From contig CM074855.1 of NCBI GenBank assembly GCA_037501455.1, positions 57,605,001-57,669,000 on the forward strand: a stretch of 64,000 nucleotides of DNA, given 5' to 3'. The notes beneath the pieces were generated by a model that did not search any database, was not told where the DNA came from, and worked only from the letters and a program-made list of their open reading frames with translations. Positions 46,884 through 57,546 of this stretch are shown here, in pieces (position 1 is the stretch's first letter; each line of letters opens with the position of its first letter). The DNA comes from Lantana camara (taxonomy: Eukaryota > Streptophyta > Magnoliopsida > Lamiales > Verbenaceae). The position numbers were made by a program, and so were the translations under genes.

Positions 46884-49771
46884 TGTGACACCCCGACTTC
46901 TCGACTGTACAGGTACGAGCGCCACGGGTGAGAGTTTTGAGGATTAGGCTTATTTAATTCCTTTTATTGATTTAATTGTGTGATTTAAACCTTTCTTTCA
47001 CGATTTCTTTTCGTGGTTTATGTTATTTAATTTTCCGAGCATGCCTAAGTGTTTAATTATTTCGTATTTGCAAGAATTTTACTTAATTGTCTTTAATTGC
47101 CCTCTTGGAAATGTTTGGTACTTGATTGATAATTTGATGAGAATTGATTTGTCATATATATAACATTTCATATTTAATGGCATACATTTAAATTCTTGAG
47201 GGACTAAGTGGCAATTTCCCTTCCTCTACACTTACATATATCGATATATACACCTATACACACACATTTCATTTCTTCTTCATCCCTTCACACAAGAGCA
47301 AGAGCATTCCACTCTCCCCTTTCTTCCCTTCAAGTTCAAACCACCAAGAGACAAGGAACACCAAAATTTCCTCCTTTTTATCAAAGGTTTAAGCTCCAAG
47401 ACCCATCTTCATCCTTTCTCTTCATTCCATCCATCATCAAGGTAAGAGCATGTGTATATATGTTTTGAAACTTGTACTAAATCTAAGGCTTTTTGGTTTA
47501 TGGTTGTCCTAAGTGTATATGGTGCATGAGAGTTGATTTAGGGAATGTTTTAGTGCAATTATACCTTGGCTTGGATGAGTTAAAGCATGAGTGAACACAT
47601 TTCAGATTTAAGGGTTTTGTTTTGAACTTTGTTGGATTCATACATGTTTCCCTGGATGTTTCCTTGAATTACATGATGCCTAGTTCAGATATTATGATTG
47701 TATTCATGTTGTTTGATGTTTTGGGTGCTTGTGGTTGAGGTTTGGGATGATTTGGGGGTTTGGTTTTCTTCTCCCGCGAGCTTCCCCTGTTTTTCTATGT
47801 TTTTTTTGTTCTGCAAGACTACCCGGCCGGGTAGTGTTTGCCCACATAAGTCCCCGGGCGGGTAGTTTGTTACATAAGGTTTTCTGCACCTGCTCTCCCC
47901 GGCCGGGTAAATTTCTGCCTTGTTTTTTATCGGGCCGGTTACTCCCTCTTAAGAACTCCGATTAACCAGATTTTTGAACCGTTGGAAACCTATTGAAGTC
48001 TAGAATAACCTCCAATTGGAATCATCTCAATATATTTTGTCATTTGTGAGATATAATCAATTCTTTTTGGTGTCACCACTTCGCCGGAAATCTGCTTTCA
48101 CCCAACTATAAGCTTACACAATTTTCTCCTCGCTTTGAAACAAATTTCGTGTCATATATCATTTTAAAGGTATATGTGTCTAGTTTCATTCCCAAGAAAC
48201 AAAACTCAATTCCCTTTTCTCAAACTCATGATATTCCAGTTTTACTACAGCTTGTCCGTTTTGGAAATCTGTCAACTTTTGCCCAATTTCACTCGGGAGC
48301 TCTTTTTGTGTTTTCATTTCCTTTTTCTCGCATGTTTCCATCTCCAAACTTGTTTATAACTCATTATTTATTGATTATATGCTTATACTTGTTCTTATAT
48401 GCATTTGTATCGCTTGAATGACGTGAATTAATTTCACAAATTTCATGTGCACCTTGTTAGGCATTTAAATGTTGTATTATGCATTAAATGGTGCACTTGA
48501 ACATGTCATTAATATAATATGATTTCATATTCATGCCTTATGTATTTAATTCACTTGCCGTGCGTCATACCTGGTTCATATTGAGTCGAGTTTCACTCGT
48601 GTCTTGTTTCCTTTGTCCAGAGAGTTCTCAAGAGGACATTGAGCACGTCGAGTAGGGTTTGAGGAGTCCTTGTTCTTCTCTTTTTGTCCGGTACAGGTGA
48701 GGAATTTTTAGGATATAATATAAACCCTACAACCCTCTTATATGTTGATTTGGCCAAAACTTATATTATACTTATATCTTGGTTTCAAATGAAAAAATGA
48801 TTTTGGAAAATGAAACCAATCTTGATTCTGTCCTTGTTTGGCGAGACTGTTACACTTCCTGGGGCTCAGGGGCTTATGTATTGAGAGAACTGGGGAAGCA
48901 TGGGCTGACGGCTATCTCTTGCATAAGTCCCAACCAAACTCGGACTACCCTGACATTCACCAGGAGGTTTGGTGGATCGAAGGGGCTCCCGGTAAATGGG
49001 ATTCATGTACCCATTGATCATCCTGTCCTGGGTGGTGAGGGTTAGCTACCCGAACCACCAAACCGGAGGAAAAAGGGTACTTGTGCACTTGAAACTGATT
49101 CTGTAACAAAGTGAAACTTCAAATATTGCATGATCACTTAACAACTACCCGGTACACTAAAGGAGTAAGGTTGGAGATTGCTCACTCGCCGAGCCACTGA
49201 TCACTTGTCCTGAATTTAATTTGATAGTTGTAATTCCATACAATGATAACTTGTGTTTTACTTACCTTCTTAAAAACCTTGTATGGAATTATGGTTTGCA
49301 TGAACTTTATCGCTTTCTATATTATATATATGCCTTTCACTCAGTCTTATAGAGACTGACCCCTCCCTTCTTTGTCCCTCAGGTCCCTTGCAGGTGTAGC
49401 TAGGCGGGAAATTGCTTTATTTATTGTAATTTTGTGTCTAGCTCGTGTCACACGGTTGTTGTACCACACACTCATAGTACCTCTTGTTATGTATGTTTTT
49501 TGTGAGGCCTTGAGGGCCAAATACTTTCACTTGTGAATTATGTAAGCTCTTGATGAGTGATCCTGTTGTTATGAACTACTGGTTTATATTTATGGTTTAT
49601 ACTCTTGTTTCTGTCGCTTGGTTGCATCGATTATTTGGTACAGGGTTAGCCCGCCTAGCTAGGGCCCGTGTCGTGTCCCCGTTCGCTAGGATTGGGTTTG
49701 CGTGCGGACTATATTCGTATATGAGCTTGGTCTTAGTGCGGGGGATGTGGGGCCCACGCTAGGGCGTCACA
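46884..49771 (+). mobile_element. 3' LTR of element E
   Basis: 2888 bp, the same length as the 5' LTR and colinear with it, with scattered substitutions. It carries the candidate intron 47442-49393 and palindrome cluster 47819-47909, and ends GGGCGTCACA before the GTTTA duplication. Confidence 0.95.
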
Positions 49772-49924
49772 GTTTAATTGGTTTCGATGGTTTAGTTCCC
49801 GCCTAGCTTAGTGAGTGAGTGAGTCCCCGTTCGCTCTGTTCTGGCATGTGTATGGATTTTCCATTTCATATACGGGTCGGGCCTGAGTGCAGGGGATGTG
49901 GCACCTTCCATTTGGGGTGCTACA

Positions 49925-50307
49925 CATGAAAAATAAATCAATACTACTATCATTTATTTTTCACATCTAATCTAAAATTCTTGATTCGCCTTAAGTTCAA
50001 ATTCCCTGAATATGAAACACATTCAACATACAACTTCGTGAAGCACACACGAAGTACTTTGGCCAAAGTTTTAATTTGAACTTTTTGCAAATCTATTTCA
50101 GGGATATCTTTTAACCTTCCAGCAAGGCTACAGATTCCTCAATCAATATTTCTCTTTACCACATTTCATGCAATCACCGAACTTACAAGGTATTTTGGCT
50201 ACCCGTTACCGAGACTTCACTTTTGAGTACATCACAGTGATTAACACTACATGCCTAAAGTAGAAACACTGCCACGATTAAGAGTCTAATGCTTCCGAGA
50301 TTTTGTT
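49925..50307. other. Unidentified stretch between element A and LTR F
   Basis: No gene or element terminus is recognised. It has an AT-rich first half, an ACTTCGTG/CACACGAAGT hairpin (near 50033) and a second half without obvious repeats. It may be the right flank of the sequence A inserted into (possibly the copia-like stretch at 3973-5095) or old host DNA. Short open frames carry no motif I recognise. Confidence 0.3.
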
Positions 50308-52513
50308 TGTAGCACCCAGGAGCAAAAGGTACTACATCCCCCGCACCATAGCCCGACACGTGTAACGAAATAGGAACTCCGTACACACACCAAGCTACAG
50401 CGAACAAGAGACAAACAAAATCTCACCTAGGCTAGACGGTCTAGACACTAATACAGAGTGCGTAATAAATTAGAACAAATATGCGGAAGCACTAGGATTC
50501 AAATATAGAATCACACACACACACGCAATGGCAACGGGCCAACGAAATTTAAACATTCATTTCACATGCGGGTTTGGGCACACGGACCTCTTTTGATCAC
50601 AAGTACAAAGCCCGGCAAGGGAAAATTAAATTCATACATAATTATCAAATTTAAATCACTATCTTATACATATATTTCATAGATCAAAAGTACGAAAGTA
50701 AATTAAATCAAATGCATGAACTCAACTAAAGTCCTAAAATTTTCAAAAGACAACCACCGCCTAGCACGAACTTCCCACGAGAACCTGTATCTCAAAGAAC
50801 AAAGGGAAAAGAAAAGAAACGACAACGAGGGTCAGTCCTAAAGATGGTGAGGGGGCTAACACACTCAAACGTACGTATATAATAGAGCAGAGCATATATC
50901 AATATGAAAATCCATGAACCGGGGCATGGTTTTTGCATTCTAAATCATTTTAATCCCGTTATAATATGTATAAGGAAAAAGGTTTAAGGCTGAAGGCCAA
51001 AATCAACAAATTTAATAAATTAAGAATCCACTCCCGTTTCACGAACAATACTCAAAATCGAAATCACACTACTCGGCGAGTATGAGTTTCCAACCTACAC
51101 TCCATTCATAACTGAATCAAAATGAATAAATAAATCAAAGCTCTAAATCATTCCCACCTTCTCCGTTTGGGGGTGAAGATGGCCATCCTCAATCCCCGTG
51201 GGGTTACCGTCAGGCCAAAAGGAGACCCGCCATCCCCTCGACCTCCTGAGGTTAGGCTAAGTCACCCAAAAATGAAGTTGTGTTGATAAGAGAGCTCGGC
51301 GACCCCACGGTCGACCCGAGAATCACATACCACTCCTTCGAGGCCCATTCATAAGTCAAAACTCTGAAATTTCAAAATTCTGAATTTTCTGAAAAGCTTG
51401 CTACTCAAAACGTTCACACACCCAACCCTTTTCAAATCAAATAAATGAAAATAAACTTACGTATATATAATAGCGTTTTTCAAAAGATTTCATAACCAAG
51501 GGCCTATTCCCACAAATACATATCAAAACACGTATCTAAGTATAAATATATATATATACGTAGTCGCATGCAGGCTAAAAATTCAGGTAGGGTTGTAAGT
51601 CGCTATAACTAAAAAGAAAGAAACCTCAACTTGACAACCAACCCGGCCGAAACAAGCCAAAATCACCTAAAAGACCACGTCGTCACCCACGGAACGAACC
51701 TAAGGACAAAACAAAGAACAAAAGGCAACTTAGAGTCAATATGAGCCACTTAGATGCTCGACATATGCATGTGAATGCCAATGATGCGTAAGAAATGTAA
51801 TGTAGTAACAATTAGGTCAAGTTAGGTCATATCCAATGGTATTAAGTCATGTTTCACGTATTTCACGTTAAACAAATCCACAAAGTTCATACGATGCACG
51901 TAACAAATCGTATAACACATTAGGCATGCATGCACATACTAAAGAAATAAAGAAAATATCAAACAAGACAAATATTCAAAGCATGGATTCACTTAAGTAC
52001 ATTGGAACACATTTAAAGCATATTAGGTCATGTATTTCATAAATGGCATCAAATTCACGTAATAAATTTATAATAAAACATGTAACATATTATACAACAA
52101 GTAAGCACTGCATATACTTTATAAAATTCAAGGAAATAACATACCAGGCAAACAATTACATTAGGAAGTCATGCATGCACATTCAAGCGCATATGAAGCG
52201 CGTAAGCCATTTATTGCATATAAAAGCATCGAATCTACGTAATAAAATCACCATATAACATTTAACACATTTTATAACAAGTTACCAATATAATATAGGT
52301 GAGAAGGGAGCAAGAGAAACATGTAAAACACAAACGAAACGAAAGAATAAAGCACAACGAACAAAACTAACAGCCACAACTCGAAACATCAAGAAAAGGA
52401 GGTCACGGCCGCAATCAAAAACCTACACAAAATAGTCACGGCCACGACCAACAACAACAACAACAACTTCAGTAGACAAACAACTCGGAAATGGGCCAAA
52501 ATGGGGTCGCGGG
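50308..52513 (-). mobile_element. LTR F, minus strand, right part cut off
   Basis: On the plus strand it starts TGTAGCACCCAGG followed by the usual CATCCCCCGCAC block and AGACGGTCTAG. It has the acceptor-side blocks (GGTCAGTCCTAAAGATGG, CCCGGTTCATG) and ends in a GTCGCGACC-type palindrome region (52401-52512) like element A's. It is interrupted at 52514 by a copia-like LTR, and the donor side and LTR start lie beyond the window. Whether it is a solo LTR is unknown. Confidence 0.75.
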
Positions 52514-53248
52514 TGTTGGAAAACAAGAATCAGAAAGCAGCGGAAATTTAAAATTTTTCCAACAAAAGGATCTTAGACTCGCAATCGTGTATCCTAATTC
52601 CTAGAGATTAGAAACTTACTTTTCAATAATCTTTCTTGAAGCGTTTGAAGCCACCCAAGAACACTCTTCTCGCGGCTTGATCCCCTCTCCTTGGTAAAGC
52701 TCGAATCTTCAAAAACTTCTAACTTGAAGCTCTCTAGAGATAGTCCACCAACTTGACTACAATCTAACTAGTAAGGATGCTAGTTCGCTAATTAGTGTTT
52801 AGGCTTAACCTAGGGTTTAATTTATCTTAGATAAAGGAAGGTGTTCAACACATGAACTAAAAGAATTCAATCACCCTCTAAGGGGAGCATGAGCTCCCCA
52901 ATATATAGGAAAAGGAGTGGCCGAAAATCCCTAGTCCTTATGGGCTAAGGATTTTGGTCCCTCTCTCCTATTACTTGATCATTAAGTAATTTTGACTCTG
53001 ACTTTGAATTCTAATTCAAATCAACTTTTAAAAGAGCTAAAATATCCAAAATCTTTTGGATATTATTATACTTTATTTATTAATAAATAAATAACTTATT
53101 TATCTAATTAATTAATTCGTAATTAATTAACTAGATTATTTTTCTCCAAAATAAGACTTTCTTTTTAATTCAAAATTAAACCAAAGTCTGTTAAATAATT
53201 AACACATTTAATTATTTAATATATATATATATATACACGTGTGAGACA
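52514..53248 (+). mobile_element. Copia-like LTR fragment
   Basis: It starts TGTTGGAAAACAAG with AGCGGAA shortly after, as in many plant Ty1/copia LTRs. It has a TATATAGG-like TATA box (about 52894) and a long AT-rich 3' half with CTCCAAAATAAGAC. It is cut by LTR G at 53249, so its right end and target-site duplication cannot be seen. The class is judged by general likeness only. Confidence 0.5.
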
Positions 53249-53641
53249 TGTAACACCCGAGCGCAAGGTGTCACATCCCCCGCACCGAGACCCGACCCGA
53301 ATATGAAATGGACGATCCATACCCGAGCCAAATCGCAGCGAACGGGGACATACACACACTCTATGCTAGGCGGGACTAACCCTTGAACCATAAAATAGCT
53401 TAAAACATTAAAGCGGAAGCAATAAACGAACATATATCATGTATATAAGCAATGAGCATTACAATTTCAAATTTCCAAGTCATAAACACCCTCAAATGCC
53501 ATCAAGGCTCAAAACATGTACGCTCCAATAAAGTTCATATACAATGATCAAAAGTGCAATATGTTAGTGTAAGACCAAAATACAAAGCTAGACGCGAATG
53601 CAAGACCTATGACTCGAAATCCCGCCTAGCTCCCATGACAC

Positions 53642-56140
53642 CTGCACAACACAACTAAAAGCCAAACGGGTTCAGTCCAAAAGGGACTGGTGGGTATAAA
53701 AACAGGGCATAATTATAATATACGACGGTAATTGAACAATCACATGCAAGCTATAATCCCAAGTGAGGTTTTTAAAGAATTTCCCAAGTGGGTGCAAATA
53801 AATCATCACAAGGGATTATAATGAATCATTAATATTAGGTCATTATTGGCCCGGCGAGTGGGCGTGCATTATCTCCAACCAACACCTCGTGTAATTCATT
53901 AAACATTCATCCAATCATTCTGTTCATGCATATCATTCTTTCTTTCGTGCACATTCAATAACATATACACCTTCTTCCTCCGGGTTGGTGGCGGGTTTGC
54001 AAGGCCCATCCACCCATTCATTGACCATAAGGGGTTACATGACTCCCCAGATGGCACTCAGCTCCCTTTCCCGCCAATCTCCTGACGAGGTCCGGTACCG
54101 CCGTTCATTAGTGGGACTAGTGTGAGGGTTTACCGTTAGCCCTTGCCTCCTCGGGTCCCCACTCACACCAAGCCCCTGGGCCCCATTCAGTGCATAACAT
54201 TCATTCATTCTCGCCAAAACATTTGGTAGGTTCATGAAAGAAGGGCTTTACGTTAAAACATTTACTCATCAAAATGACTTTATATACATATATATATTTT
54301 TGGCCGAAATCTTTACACGTTGGGAGTATATAGGGTCATTTAACTAAATAGAAGAGAAACCCACCTTAAACGGAAATAAGGAGAACACACGAGCCTCACT
54401 GACCGGCCTCGTTTCCAACGGACTCAAAATCTGTGCAAGAAAGGTGAAGTGAGACTCAATATGACCAAATAAGTCGCTTGGCAAATGTTATGATCGTGAT
54501 ATGAATGTATAAAAGCTAAATTATGTTATGAAAATGTTCATGTGCACTATTAAGGAATTTAAATCATATAATCAAACCATTCAATCATTCGTTCACTTTC
54601 ATTCGAATTCATAATTCCACATTTCTAATCAATTCAATTCAAGAATTTCAAATAGGATCAAAGCACAAGTTAAATCACATTTCTAATTAGAAAATAGACA
54701 ATTAAATACATTTAATTAAATCAAATAACATTTAACATTTAATAAACATATATAAATATATATAAGTATATATTATATTATATTATACTATTACTTAATT
54801 ATATATATATATAATATACATAAGCATGCATACGTACCAAAGTGCATGCAATTCCATGCACTAAATACCAATTTCACATGCATGCAAAATATATCCAAAT
54901 GTATATATAAAACATGTATGCATTACATAGTATATATATATATGTATATAACGTACCAAATGCATGCATTCCCTAAATCATGCATGTAATACTATTTATT
55001 TACATATATATATATATATATATGTGTATATATATATATAAACGTACAGCAACAAGCAATAACAATGCATGCAATTTCATTCATAAAACAAAATGTACAT
55101 GCATGCAAACATTCCTTAATCAACTTACATGAACTCACAGCAACACATGAAATTTCATGAAGAAAGGAATGAAAGGAAAAAGTATCAGCAGCAGTTCCAC
55201 AACAACCCAGCAGCAGTTTCAGTCCAGAAACAATCACCCTTTTCATGCCTTACATGCATCACAACAACTCATGCAATACAAGCAAAGGAAAAAGAAGAAA
55301 AAGAAGCAGCAGCAAGAAAATGCAGCAGCAGCAGTTACAGAAGCTAACAGCAACAAACAGCCTTCCAGACTCAATCTCCCCGCCCGGGGAGATTTTCAAG
55401 CTCAAAGGTCCTCGCCCGGGGACTGCCATACAACGGAGCTTCTATAAAGGGGCTCCCCGGCCGGGTACTTTCATGTACAAAATCTCCCCGGCCGGGGAGA
55501 GGCAACAGAAACCCAACGCAGCAGCAGCTCAAACTGATCCCCTGTTTCTTGCTTAAAACACAGCGGCAGCTAAAGCAATATTCAAGCAAGGTAGGCAGCA
55601 ATACAAGGCATGAAAGACAGCACAAAATAGCCCTAATAAGTCACTAAAACTGACAGCAAAAAGCATGAAAACGCAGCAGGAGACAGTAGCTCGGATCAGT
55701 TTAAAAAACAGGGCAGAACTCGCGAGGAAACAGAGCATGACTGATCCTTTTTATTTCCACAAATTCAAGTCAATTTAGGCTATCCAAAACGCAGAAAAAC
55801 AACACAAATTCAACGTATATAACAGTCCCAAAAGAACTCAAACGTGTAAGGCAGTCATACGTGACCATTTCATGAAAGTTTCTCAAGGAGCCATAAATGA
55901 TATCTCATACATACATCAACTACCATGTAATCAATGATCATAAATGAGAATAGGATGTTAAAACAATCGTTTTCAGGCTTGGAATCAATCAAATTCATCA
56001 AGAAACGAAAGAGATCCTCAAAAAGCTCTAAATCTTACTATTTCGATTTCAGCCAAGAAACTCATGAAACCATGCTCAAATTTGGGGATGAATGAATGAA
56101 AATGACTCATATTGAATGTACATAACATACCAAAGCTTAC
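53642..56140 (-). other. Candidate LTR intron (LTR G), about 2.5 kb
   Basis: In element sense: donor ACAAG|GTAAGC; 3' hairpin CAGTCCCTTTTGGACTG with CTGAAC in its right arm; T-rich GGCTTTTAGTTGTG; TTGTGCAG|G; GAGCTAGGCGGGA. The branch-like motif is CTGAA here, not CTGAC. Confidence 0.45.
55374..55500 (-). repeat. Palindrome cluster, CTCCCCGGCCGGGGAG type (LTR G)
   Basis: ATCTCCCCGCCCGGGGAGAT (55374-55393), CCTCGCCCGGGGAC, CTCCCCGGCCGGGTAC and the perfect 18-base TCTCCCCGGCCGGGGAGA (55483-55500). The outer bases differ between units but remain self-complementary in the two best ones. Confidence 0.75.
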
Positions 56141-57074
56141 CTTGTGGATTAACGGAGGTTTGGAAGAGATTTGAGCTTGAATCTCCAAGGATTGGCTTGA
56201 GCTACGGGATTTTCTGGAACAGAGGAAGAATGTCTGAATTTCTCTAAGTGTTGAGGGTTATCTCGGTTTGGGGTGGATAAGGATGGTTAGAGGGTTGAGT
56301 TAGGGTTCCAAGGAATCAAACCATGGTTAATTTGGTCAAGGTTTGAACAAGATATGGTCATTTTAGTCAAATATGGTCAGTTTCGTCGCCTTTTCATTTT
56401 TCGGTTGGATTTCGAAAGTCCAAATGACGTTGGAAAAATATAGGGCTAAGTTCACTAAACTCAAATTTTCGTTACGAGTTCAGCGAAGTTGACGGAACTC
56501 GAATCCGAGTTCCCGAGCTCAAGATATTAAATACGGAACCAAGGGTGCGCTAAGTGCTCGTTAGCCCCCGACTTGAATTCCAAAATTCAAATTAAATCCG
56601 AAACACATGCAAATGAATCCGAAAATACGAAACGAACATATATTCATATACAAGACACGTATAAGTCCAACATATTAAATTTGCATGAAATTTCGGTATC
56701 AATTCAAATAGAAACGAAGCACGTAAACGTGGCTCATAAACAATGTAACAATAAAACTCATAACATTACAAATAATATAAAAATTAAATACGTATGTAAT
56801 TTATAAATACATGCATGCACTAATTAAAATATAACATGCATGCAACAATTATGATTTAACAAATTCACTAATTAAATTCAATTAGCGCATTAATATATTA
56901 ATATTATATAAATTAATATTAATAAAACTTAAAATGTAATAATTAACAATATTAACATTAAATATATTTAACAAAATAAAATTAAATATATAAAACACGT
57001 ATAAATAATTATTTCACGCAATTTAGTAAACACATACATCAAGTTGTATAACTAAAAAAAACTGGGGCGTTACA

Positions 57075-57546
57075 ACCTCTCCCACTTAAAAGAATCCGTT
57101 CTCGGATTCACTGTCTGCCTGAAAACAGTTAATGAAGGAACCCCGTCCCTCACAAGTAACAAGGAGAGAATCCCCGTCTCTCAAACAACAATGAGAGAAC
57201 CCCGTCTCTCGAACCAAAATGAGAGAACCCCGTCTCTCAAAAGCAACAGCGAAAAACAAACACCAAGGAGAAGGCATCATAACATCCAAATACGACAACT
57301 TAATCAAAACAACCACATGAAGCCAGGGAGCAATTTCACTTACTTACATCCAATAACGATTATACAACCATAATTAATACCTCAAAGAGTCAAAGTACGG
57401 ATTATCAAAATTATTTAAATAACAATGCGTGTATGCATATGCAATAGATGTCTGAGGTACCGTTCACCGTGGAAATGAATTTGAACCTAAAGCCTTCATG
57501 GTCCCAAGGTATGGTCTGAACCCAAAAGCTAGCTCGACTCTTGGCA
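57075..57546 (-). mobile_element. Element G internal region with hairpin array
   Basis: A polypurine tract (AAGTGGGAGAGGT in element sense) abuts the LTR. Then, at 57128-57240, about four hairpins of the type GAGAGAACCCCGTCTCTC, as in C and A. The rest matches A's internal region near 28840-28960 in reverse complement. It has no coding capacity. It is interrupted by solo LTR H at 57547; nine further bases follow at 61126-61134 before LTR I cuts it again. Confidence 0.8.
57128..57240 (-). repeat. Hairpin array before G's polypurine tract
   Basis: Units GGAACCCCGTCCCTC, GAGAGAATCCCCGTCTCTC, GAGAGAACCCCGTCTCTC and a second GAGAGAACCCCGTCTCTC, spaced about 29-33 bp, starting 54 bp from the LTR. 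The arms (GAGAGA/TCTCTC) differ in sequence from those in C (GAGAGT/ACTCTC) but keep pairing. Confidence 0.75.

Larger units (their letters stand above)
32576..49771 (+). mobile_element. Element E: full-length Tekay/Del-like Ty3/gypsy element, interrupted
   Basis: A complete LTR retrotransposon inside A's 3' LTR, bounded by the exact duplication GTTTA (32571-32575 and 49772-49776). Both LTRs are 2888 bp and start TGTGACACCCCG, ending GGGCGTCACA. In order: 5' LTR, primer-binding site, gag (broken by solo LTR K), solo LTR J, protease-reverse transcriptase-RNase H-integrase with a chromodomain-like tail, polypurine tract, 3' LTR. Without K and J it is about 10.5 kb. Long LTRs and the integrase tail (IPLVKVLW...EEATWE) suggest the Tekay/Del clade. 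It is dead through stops and frameshifts. Confidence 0.95.
29247..49924 (+). mobile_element. 3' LTR of element A, split by element E
   Basis: It runs 29247-32575, is interrupted by E (32576-49771) and resumes after E's duplicated GTTTA at 49777-49924, ending GGGTGCTACA. Without E it is about 3.48 kb and aligns with A's 5' LTR along its whole length. Both halves join in the order of the intact 5' copy (AATTGTTTA then ATTGGTTTCG). It carries the intact donor GAAAG|GTAAGT at 30058, palindrome cluster 30517-30666, (TA)n(GT)n near 30790-30835, and acceptor TTTTGCAG|G at 32278. Confidence 0.92.
53249..57074 (-). mobile_element. 3' LTR of element G (LARD-like, minus strand)
   Basis: 3826 bp, plus-strand ends TGTAACACCCG and GGGGCGTTACA. 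Right of it lies a polypurine tract in reverse (ACCTCTCCCACTT) and not a copy of AGACA (53244-53248), so this is the 3' LTR of a longer element. In element sense: U3 block with GGGAACTCGGATTCGAGTTCC (about 56475-56575), donor ACAAG|GTAAGC (G at 56140), palindromes 55374-55500, (TA)n runs (about 54760-55040), a stem with CTCACAC/GTGTGAG arms (54113-54176), and acceptor TTGTGCAG|G (53642) with GAGCTAGGCGGGA. Confidence 0.88.

Noticed and set aside
49925..50307. A host gene exon
   Set aside because: A short open frame follows an AG after a T-rich run near 50100, but I recognise no protein and cannot support it.
53249..57074. G as a solo LTR
   Set aside because: The base run after 57074 is a polypurine tract and internal sequence shared with A, not a copy of the left flank AGACA.
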